From Microcebus murinus (taxonomy: Eukaryota > Chordata > Mammalia > Primates > Cheirogaleidae): a stretch of 64,000 nucleotides of DNA. This document shows positions 56,410 through 64,000 of this stretch, piece after piece. Position 1 is the stretch's first letter. Every line of letters starts with the position of its first letter. The position numbers and the translations under genes were made by a program. The stretch is taken from NCBI RefSeq assembly GCF_040939455.1, contig NC_134109.1, positions 37,651,501-37,715,500 of the forward strand, in the 5' to 3' direction. The notes under the pieces were generated by a model that was not told the origin of the DNA, ran no database searches, and saw nothing but the letters and a program-made list of their open reading frames with translations.

Positions 56410-56786
56410 CAGGGCATGGGCTGAACTGTGTCCCCACCAAAATTTGCATGTTGAAATCCAAATCCCCAGTACCTCACACTGAGCATATTTGGAGATAGGA
56501 TCCTTGAAGAGGAAATAAAGTGAAAATGAGGTGATTAGGTTGGGCCTCCCATCTAGTATGACTGGCATCCTTATGAGAAAAGCAAATCTGGACACAGACA
56601 TGGACAGGACAATGATGCACACACAGGAAGAAGACAGCCATCTTGCCAGCCAAGGAGACAAAGCAATCTCAGAAGGAGCTAACCCTGCTCACACCCTGAT
56701 CTCAGGCTTCCAGCCTCCAGAAATCTGAGTAAATAAACTTCTGTGATGTTTGTGGTACTTTATGGCAGCTCTAGAAGACTAATATA
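56410..56786 (+). mobile_element. MLT1-type LTR (ERVL-MaLR), sense
   Basis: Sense series: ggctgaactgtgtccccacc, aaatttgcatgttgaaatcc, aatccccagtacctcacact, atatttggagataggatcct, gactggcatccttatgagaa, tctcaggcttccagcctcca, agtaaataaacttctgtgat and ctagaagactaatata. A solitary LTR with a retained polyadenylation-like aataaa. Overlapping frames on both strands are by-products. Confidence 0.93.
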
Positions 56787-57687
56787 GCAAAGGATGGGCT
56801 ACTTTAGAAAGCAGTGGTGCTCTGTGACCTACAATATTTCATACAAGAAAAAAGATGTGGAGGAAACTGTCATAATTACCTACTACATGCCTACAGTACT
56901 AGGTACTTCATTCAGGAGAACCACCTTTGACACTTCCAAACAACCCTATAATGCATTATTATTAATCTAATTTTTAAAATAAGTGAGACTCAGATTAAGA
57001 AGCTTTCTAAAGATATTTGGATGATTGATTTCAGAAAAAGCTTCAAAACATGCCTGGCTCACTTTCAAGTCACTATGTTCTCTTATAATGCTATTATCTC
57101 CATAGGCTAGGAGGCCTCTGAAGGTGGAGTGTCTAGGAGAAACATGCGCTCATGTGTACAGGCAGAAGAGCATCTCCACACACACTTGGGAAGTTAAAAA
57201 TCATATAAATTCATTATTCTATCAGATTTTGAAATTATAGTATCTGTCAGAATATAAGATGCATTTTTCTACATGTACATAACAATGAAGGGGGTGGGGA
57301 AAAGGGGAGAGGGAAGGGGGAGGAGGAGGAGGACAGGAAGTGAGGGTGAGGAAAGAATGAAAAAGTAACGTTGCATCCATGCACCTAAGGTCAGAACTAG
57401 AATACGCTAAAAGGAAAATGCAAAACATCACCTCTACCAAATTCATGTTCTAGCAGTAACTTCATTAACAAGAAATAGAGTCTACCATCTGATCTGAGAT
57501 GGAGATGAGAATATACTTGGAACATGTTAAGTCTAAATCTCTTCCTACTATATAATCCATAGGTCAAAAGCAATGGAAGTACTGCCATTATATTACTATT
57601 CAAGTTAATTTTTTTTATTTTTTATGTTCACATAATATTTATCTGTGCTTTGTGTTAGTTTTCCCTAAAATATTTGTCAGAGAGAAT
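56787..57687. other. Unassigned sequence with a purine-rich tract
   Basis: Contains an almost pure purine stretch at 57286-57357 (including a GGA-rich run). Frames at 57222-57446 and 57397-57603 are without domains; the proline run in one comes from that tract. No gene. Confidence 0.4.
57286..57357 (+). repeat. GA/GGA-rich purine tract
   Basis: About 70 bases that are almost only purine, with a (GGA)n core and a GGGG-rich left side. Low-complexity, likely polymorphic. Confidence 0.85.
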
Positions 57688-58565
57688 GATGGTTAATTTT
57701 ATGAGTCAACGTGACCAAGCTAAGGGATGCCCATATAGGTAGTAAAACATTATTTCTGATATGTATCTTTGTACTATTATAACAAAATATCTTAGACTGA
57801 GAAATTTATATAGAATAGGAATTTATTTCTCAGAGTTCTGGAGGCTGGGAAGTCCAAGATCAAGGTGCCAGCAGATTTAGTGCCTGGTGAGTGCTGCTCT
57901 CTGCTTCCTTTGTTGCTGTGTCTTCACGTGGTAAAAGAGGTGGAATGAACAGATTCACTCCCCCCCCCAGCTCTTTTATAAAGACACAAACCCCCTACAC
58001 GGTAGCTGTGGAGCCCTTGTGGCCTAATCACCTCATAATAGGCCCTACCTCCCAATATCATAGCCTTGCGGATTATGTTTCAACATGAATTTTGGAAGAA
58101 CAAAAATATTCAAACCAAAGCAGTCTATGATGGTGTTTCTAGAAGATTTAGCATTTCAAGTCTGTAGATGGAGTAAAAATCATGCTCATCACCAATGTGG
58201 GCAGGCTCTTCCAGTCCACTGAATGATGGAATAGAACAAAAAGACAACATGAAGCAAATTTGCTCTCTAGGGTGGGACATCCATCCTCTTGTGCCCGAGG
58301 ACATTGCTGCTCCTGGTTCCTGAGCCTTCAAACTCAGGCTGGAACTTACATCATCGGCTACTCTGGTTCTTGGGTCTTCAAACCCAGACTGAATTATACC
58401 ACCAGCTTTCCTAGCTTTCCAGCTTGCAGAGAGTGTATCATGAGACTACTCAGCCTCCATAATACATGAACAAATTACTATAATAAATCTCCTCTTTCTT
58501 GCTAGGTAGGTAGGTAGGTAGATATTCTATTGATTTGGTTTCTCTGGAGAACCTTGACTAATACA
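57688..58565 (+). mobile_element. MLT2-like LTR (ERVL), interrupted
   Basis: The left part gatggttaattttatgagtc, aagctaagggatgcccatat, agtaaaacattatttctgat (57688-57764) and the right part tggtgtttctagaagattta, caccaatgtgggcaggctct, ggacattgctgctcctggtt, ttaccatcggc-like ttacatcatcggctactctg and ctggagaaccttgactaata (58121-58565) belong to one LTR of the ERVL (MLT2-type) group. A second LTR interrupts it at 57765-58120. A (TAGG)n run at 58503-58522 sits near the right end. No internal retroviral sequence is visible. Confidence 0.85.
57765..58120 (-). mobile_element. MLT1-type LTR nested inside the MLT2-like LTR, antisense
   Basis: The left part tactattataacaaaatatc, cttagactgagaaatttata, atttatttctcagagttctg, gaggctgggaagtccaagat, caaggtgccagcagatttag and the right part gaccccta-like tagctgtggagcccttgtgg, cctcataataggccctacct and tttcaacatgaattttggaa follow the MLT1 antisense order. 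The outer LTR resumes directly after it. A C run of about ten at 57960-57969 lies inside. Edges are accurate to about 10 bases. Confidence 0.82.
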
Positions 58566-58567
58566 AG

Positions 58568-58780
58568 GAGTGAATTTTCCTCCCAAGGGACAGCTGGAAA
58601 TGTCTGGAGACACTATTGGTTGTCACATCTAGGGTAAGTTGCTATGGCATCTAGTGGATGTAGGTTAGGAATGATTCTGGAATGATTTTAACCCCATTTT
58701 ATAATGCACAGAATAGCCCACACCCCCACCACAAAACAGAGTTATTTAGCCCTCACAGTGATGAGGATGAGAAACCCCAA
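58568..58780 (+). mobile_element. MER20 hAT-Charlie element
   Basis: Sense MER20: ctggaaatgtctggagacac, tattggttgtcacatctagg, gctatggcatctagtggatg, ttataatgcacagaatagcc, cacaaaacagagttatttag and gatgaggatgagaaacccc. It is the reverse orientation of the copy at 10597-10812. The left inverted end is worn. Confidence 0.85.
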
Positions 58781-59414
58781 TCAGGTATTAAGTCTTCCTG
58801 CATAGGAGTTCACTCAAATTTACTGTCAGCTTACTTTATACCAATATTTGTTATGTATTAGTTTTGACTCCACATAATATACATAATATTGAAGCAACCA
58901 TTAAATGTGTTCATATAACTTGGTTCACTTTTTGTTAGTTACCCATAATTTCTACAATACATTACCAATATTTCTTTTTATAGAAATGCATATATGATAT
59001 GACACTTCATTTACCAGTTAATATATTGTGTCTTTTTGTCTGTTACTACCTGATGCATGGTCATCTCTCTTTATAATTTTGTGATTTTAAACTTTTTAAG
59101 GATTAGAATACTAATATACAATATCATATTCATAATATCATGTCCCTAACATATGATTTTCCACTGAACTCTGACACATAGTATACAAACAAATTACATA
59201 TTTCCCTAAAATATATTTGTACAAGTCCTGTATCATAGAATATATTTTCTTCCCCAAATTATCTATGCTTGAAAATTTCAGAAAATATTTTATACCTTTG
59301 TGTCTTACATAATGGCAAATATACTATGAAACATGGCATTAGGGAATTTTATAGTTAAAAGTTCATTTAAAATCCCCATCCATTCCATTAATACATATCA
59401 GATTTGCACAGGGT
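58781..59414. other. Unassigned AT-rich sequence
   Basis: No gene or nameable repeat. The text is poor in any recognised block. Confidence 0.4.
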
Positions 59415-59535
59415 AGATTCAATACAGCACACATTTACTGAGCACTGGAAAAATGATGGCTAAGACAGAGTTTCTAGCTCTGAAGAGCTCATATTCTCTG
59501 TCAAAGAGAAACAGACGACATAACCTTTGTTTGTG
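59415..59535 (-). mobile_element. L2 3' end, antisense
   Basis: Blocks tacagcacacatttactgag, cactggaaaaatgatggcta, agacagagtttctagctctg and aagagctcatattctctgtc follow the antisense L2 3' end. Moderately preserved. Confidence 0.65.
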
Positions 59536-59719
59536 GTTGGAATTACAAGTGTATAACACAGTTTCTTTGTATCTCTTTTTTCTTCTTGAAGTGTCTATAA
59601 CCAATTTTCTTGTTTCTAAATAGTCTTAATAAATACAAATTTTAGCAATTTTTATGTCATATTAAGTCCCATAATTTGCTAGAACAATTTGGATTCATTT
59701 GGGACCTTTAAATTTATTT

Positions 59720-60000
59720 CCAATTTTTTGCTCTTTAAGAGGTAAACACTACAGTGAAAATTTCAAGTATGTGGATTTTTCTTTTAGAATATTTTCTTAA
59801 AATAAATTTCAGAGGAGTGGGATTGCTGAGTCACACTCCTCTAATGGGACATTTTTATGTGTGAGCATTAGTCTAAACACTTCTATGGCTTTTGAAATAT
59901 ACAATTTTGTGGCTTACAAAACTGTTGAGCCAACTTATATTGCCACTTGAGTATAAATGAAAAAAATTTCAATGAGTACTTTCCAGCATTGAATTATCCT
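59720..60000 (-). mobile_element. Old L1-type fragment, antisense
   Basis: The agaatattttcttaaaataa, atttcagaggagtgggattg and ctgagtcacactcctctaat series resembles the antisense of an old L1 near its 3' end. It lies next to the younger L1 from 60030. Preservation is poor. Confidence 0.35.
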
Positions 60001-60029
60001 TTAAAAAATGTTTTCATAATTGAATGATG

Positions 60030-63000
60030 TTATTTATTTATTTATTTATTTTTATTTCGGCATATTATGGGGGAACAGATTTTAAGGTTTCAATAAATGC
60101 TCTCCCCCCCCCCACAAGTCTGAGTTTCCAACATGACTATCCCCCAGATGGTACATATCTCACTCCTTATGTATATATATACCCGTCCCCCTCTCCCCCC
60201 CCACCTGCCCAATACCCTATTACTGTAGTACCTATGTGTCCACTTAGGTGCTACTCAGTTAAATACCAGTTTGCTGGAGAATATATCTGGTGCTTGTTTT
60301 TCCATTCTTGGGATACTTCACTTAGTAGTATGGGTTCCAGATCTAACCAGGAAAATATAAGATGTGCTATATCACCATTGTTTCTTACAGCTGAATAGTA
60401 CTCCATGGTATACATATACCACATTTTATTAATCCATTCTTGGATTGATGGGCACTTGGGCTGTTTCCACAGCCTTGCAATTATGAATTGTGCTGCTATA
60501 AACATTCAAGTGTAGGTGTCGTTTTTGTAGAGTGTCATTGGATCATTTGGGTAGATGCCCAGCAATGGGATTGCTGGATCAAATGGTAGATTCACTTGTA
60601 TCGCTTTAAGGTATCTCCATATTGCTTTCCACAGAGGTTGAACTAGTTTGCCGTCCCACCAGCAGTGTAGGAGTGTTCCTGTCTCTCCGCATCCACACCA
60701 GCATTTGTTATTTGGAGACTTTTTGATAAAGGCCATTCTCACTGGAGTTAAGTGATATCTCATTGTAGTTTTGATTTGCATTTCTCTGATGATTAGAGAT
60801 GATGAGCACTTTGTCATGTTTGTTGGCCATTCTTCTGTCTTCTTTAGAAAAGTTTCTGTTCAAGTCCTTTGCCCACATTTTAATAGGGTTATTTGATTTT
60901 TTTCTTGCTGATTTTCGTGAGTTCTAGGTATATTCTAGTTATCAGCCCATTATTGGATATGTAGAATGCAAAAATTTTCTCCCATTCTATAGGTTGTCTG
61001 TTTACTTTCATGACTGTTTCTTTGGCTGTGCAGAAGCTTTGTAGTTTCATCATGTCCCATTTATTTTTGTTGCTGCTTTGATTGCCTTTGGGGACTTCTT
61101 CATAAACTCTTTGCCTAGGCCGATGTCTAGGAGAGTGTTTCCAACATTTTCCTCTAGAATTCTAATAGTTTCATACCTTAGGTTTAAGTCTGTTATCCAG
61201 TGTGAGTTGATTTTTGTGAGAAGTGAAAGGTGTAGGTCCTGCTTTAGCCTTCTACAAACAAGTGGCTATCCAGTTTTCCCAGCACCATTTGTTGAAAAGG
61301 GATTCTTTTCCCCAGCGTATGTTTTTGTCTGCTCTGTCAAAGATTAGATGGCTATAGGAGGATGGTTTTATATCAGGATTCTCAGAGCGGTTCCACTGGT
61401 CCATATTCCTATTTTTGTGCCAATACCAGATTGTTTTAATTACTACAGCTTTGTAGTATAGTTTGATATCTGGCATATTAATACCTCCCATTTTGTTTTT
61501 GTTGCCTAGAATTGCTCTTGATATTCGGGGTCTTCTTTGGTTCCATACAAAGCGTAAAATTATTTTTTCTATATCTGTGAAGAATGCTGATGGGATTTTA
61601 ATAGGTATTGCATTGAATCTGTAGATCAGTTTGGGTAGTACAGACATTTTAATGATGTTGAGTCTGCCGATCCATGAGCATGGAATGGATTTCCATCTGT
61701 TTACATCCTCTGCTATTTCCTTCCTCAGTGTTTCATAGTTCTCCCTGTAGAGGTCTTTTACCTCCTTGGTTAAATATACTCCTAGGTACTTTAATTTCTT
61801 TGTTGCTATTGTGAAGGGTATTGAGTTTTTAATTTGGTTCTCAATTTGATTGTTGTTCGCATATACGAATGCCTCTGATTTCTGTGTATTGATTTTGTAT
61901 CCTGAGACTTTACTAAATTCATTGATCAGTTCCAGGAGTTTCTTGGTGGAATCTTTGGGGTTTTCTAAATATAATATCATATCATCAGCAAACAGTGAAA
62001 GTTTGATCTCTTCTGCCCCTATTTGGATACCTTTAATTCCACTTTCCTTTTCAGTATAATGTTGGCTATGGGTCATATATGGCTTATATCATTTTTAGGT
62101 ATGTCCCTTCTATGCCTATTTTCTTAAGTGTTGGTATCATGAAAGGGTGTTGAATTTTGACAAAAGCTTTTTCTGCATCTATTGAAAGAATCACGTGGTC
62201 TTTGTTTTTGCTTCTGCTTATGTGGTGAATTGCATTTATAGATTTACATATGTTGACCATCCCTGCATCCCTGGGATGAAGCCCACTTGGTCGTGATGGA
62301 TTATTTTTTTAATAAGCGTTTGGATTCAGTTAGCTAAGATTTTGTTGAAACTTTTTGCATCTATATTCATTAGGGATATTGGTCTGTAGCTTTCTTTTTT
62401 TGTTGCATCCTTTCCTGGTTTTGGTATCAGAGTAATATTCGCTTCATAAAAGGTGCCCGGGAGGTTTCCGGTCTTCTCGATGTTGTGGAATAGTTTCTGC
62501 AAGATAGGTACTAGTTCTTCTTTGTAAGTGTGGTAAAATTCGGGTGTGAAGCCATCTGGACTAGGACTTTTCTTTTTAGGGAGATTTTTAATTGCTATTT
62601 CTATTTCAGCAGTTGAGATTGGTCTGTTCAGGGAATCTATTTCTTCCTGATTGAGCCTAGGGAGGCTATGTGTTTCTAGAAATTTGTCCATTTCCTCCAC
62701 ATTTTCCAATTTGTGTGAATAAAGATTTTTGTAGTACTCATAAATTATATCTTGTATCTCTTTGGGATCAGTTTGGATATCTCCTTTTTTGTTTCTGATG
62801 GAGCTTATTAGAGATTTCTCTTTTCTGGTTTTCGTTAGCTTAGCCAGAGGTGTGTCAATTTTGTTTATGTTTTCAAAGAACCAACTGTTTTGTTAATCGC
62901 CTGAATAGCTTCCCTATTTTCAATTTTGTTTAGTTCTGATTTGATCTTGTTGATTTCAGTTCTTCTGCTGGGTTCGGGGCTGGTCTGTTCTTTTTCCAGC

Positions 63001-64000
63001 TCTTTGAGTCATTTCATTAAATTGTCTATTTGTGATCTTTTTGACTTTTGGTTATAGGCATTTATGAAGATTAACTTTCCTCTCAGAACTGCTTTAGCTG
63101 TGTCCTAGAGGATTTTATAACTTGTCTCTCCATTGTCATTTTCTTCATAGAATTTTTTTATTTCTGTCTTGATTTCTTCATTTACGAAGTAATCATTTAG
63201 TAGGAGGTTGTTTAATTTCCACGATTTTGCGTAGAAATGTGAGTTTCTGTTACGGTTGATTTCTACTTTAATTCCACTGTGATCTGAGAAGATACATGGT
63301 ATGATTTCTGTTTTTTTAAATTTCTTGAGGTTTACTTTGTGTCCTAGGATATGGTCAATCTTAGAGAATGTCCCATGAGCTGATGAGAAGAACGTTTATC
63401 CAGTAGATTTTAGGTAGAATGTTCTGTAAATATCAGTCAGACCCAATTGTTCTAGAGTTTTAAGTCCATTATTTCTGTATTAATTTTCTGTTTGGAGGAT
63501 ATGTCTCGTGCCATCAGTCGGGTGTTGAAATCTCCGGTGATTATGGAGTTGCTATTAATACATTTGCTTAGCTTCAGTAAGGTTTGCTTTATGAAACTGG
63601 GTGCACCTAAGTTGGGTGCATATATATTTAAAATTGTTATCTCTTCTTGTTGAACTGTGCCCTTCACCATTATATAATGACCCTCTTTGTCTTTCACTAC
63701 TTTTGTTGGTTTAAAAACTAAATCGTCTGAAATTAGAACTGCCACACCAGCCTTCTTTTGGCTTCTATTTGCTTGGAATATTGATCTCCACCCTTTTATT
63801 TTTAGTCTATATGCATCCTTGCAGGTTAGATGTGTTTCCTGAAGACAGCATATACTTGGCCTGTATTTTCTTATCCATTCAGCCAGCCTATGTCTCTGGA
63901 GTGGAGAGTTTAAGCCATTCACATTTATTGAGAGAACTGATAGGTAAGGTAGATTACTGATCATTCTGTTGGGTTGGATGTTGTTGCTATGACTTCTGTC
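60030..64000 (-). mobile_element. Lineage-specific L1, antisense, copy B (3' 4 kb)
   Basis: The L1 begins with the reverse of its A tail, a (TTTA)n tract at 60030-60057, then the 3' UTR from ttcggcatattatgggggaa to about 60250, which matches 10098-10240, and the complete ORF2 (63964 down to 60251) up to the window edge. The element continues beyond 64000, so the 5' part (ORF1, 5' UTR) is not seen. It is the youngest-looking L1 here and the best material for dating. It also covers the same ORF2 region as copy A (1-2165). Confidence 0.95.
60251..63964 (-). pseudogene. L1 ORF2 pseudogene (endonuclease and reverse transcriptase)
   Basis: About 3.7 kb, against about 3.8 kb for an intact L1 ORF2. 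Pieces in order: 63964-63452, an endonuclease piece of 170 residues with SINVNGLN, QETH and GDFN; 62709-62326, the RT start with PSPDGF (usual GPDGF, so one substitution) and RPISLMN; 62076-61252, a 274-residue piece with the FADD catalytic box and thumb region; 60817-60506, with the cysteine/histidine cluster [14 protein letters not shown]; 60505-60251, the C-terminus. Pieces are separated by frameshifts or stops, and the QG segment before FADD has been deleted. It cannot make a functional protein. Role in an intact L1: nick the target and reverse-transcribe the L1 RNA. Confidence 0.93.

Noticed and set aside
57222..57446. Proline-rich 74-codon frame
   Set aside because: The proline run is the antisense of a GGA-rich tract.
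57960..57969. Homopolymer C run as a possible assembly error
   Set aside because: It cannot be judged without reads; such runs also occur naturally in MLT1 and L1 tails.
61252..62076. 274-codon open frame on the minus strand as a host gene
   Set aside because: It is L1 ORF2 (FADD box, L1-specific downstream blocks) in a damaged element, opened partly by a deletion.
63452..63964. 170-codon frame as an endonuclease gene of the host
   Set aside because: It is the L1 ORF2 endonuclease domain, with the same motif order and position as in copy A, followed by stops.

Overview
The window is vertebrate nuclear DNA from a placental mammal, most likely a primate and probably a strepsirrhine (lemur, loris or galago). 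The mammalian assignment rests on recognisable ancient families: L2, MIR, MER5A and MER20 hAT elements, ERVL-MaLR (MLT1) and ERVL (MLT2-like) LTRs, Tigger-like transposons, HAL1-like sequence and many ages of L1. The strepsirrhine assignment rests on the youngest L1 3' ends (for example 60030 onward, 10098, 15303, 2693-3114, 27085-27462), whose 3' UTR and tail I recall from lemur and loris genomes, and on a short hAT element at 50911-51102. Both are recognition from memory, not a search. I saw no Alu, which weakens the primate call, so a close outgroup such as colugo remains possible. No host protein-coding gene, exon series or structural RNA gene can be supported. The window looks intergenic or deep-intronic: AT-rich, built from repeats of different ages with unique stretches between them. 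Layout: 1-2165 is an antisense L1 ORF2 fragment cut by the window edge. 2.5-8.3 kb holds older sense-strand L1 3' ends, one carrying a younger L1 with a clean 13-bp target-site duplication. 8.3-17.9 kb is mostly unique DNA with scattered L1, L2, MIR and MER20 pieces. 17.9-21.3 kb is free of recognised repeats and has the most regulatory-looking sequence. 21.3-31.5 kb contains L2, MIR, an L1 3' end with an internal 102-bp duplication, an MLT1 LTR and a long HAL1-like element. 32-41 kb is dense in L2, MER5A, MIR and MLT1, with one short CpG-rich patch at about 38.2-38.5 kb. 40.7-47.7 kb is a block of decayed old L1 in the sense direction. 48-57.6 kb is mainly unique, with a hAT and a Tigger-like transposon near 51 kb. 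57.7-58.8 kb holds an MLT1 LTR nested inside an MLT2-like LTR, followed by MER20. From 60030 to the end is the 3' part of a comparatively young antisense L1 whose ORF2 is present but broken by frameshifts, stops and an internal deletion. Nothing here forms a gene system. The L1 ORF2 pieces are remnants of self-copying elements, the LTRs, SINEs and DNA transposons are fossils, and the repeat-free segments may hold enhancers. I found no evidence for an undescribed biological system. The leads most worth checking are the candidate conserved noncoding segments, the CpG-rich patch, the lineage-restricted hAT element and the nested or duplicated repeat structures.
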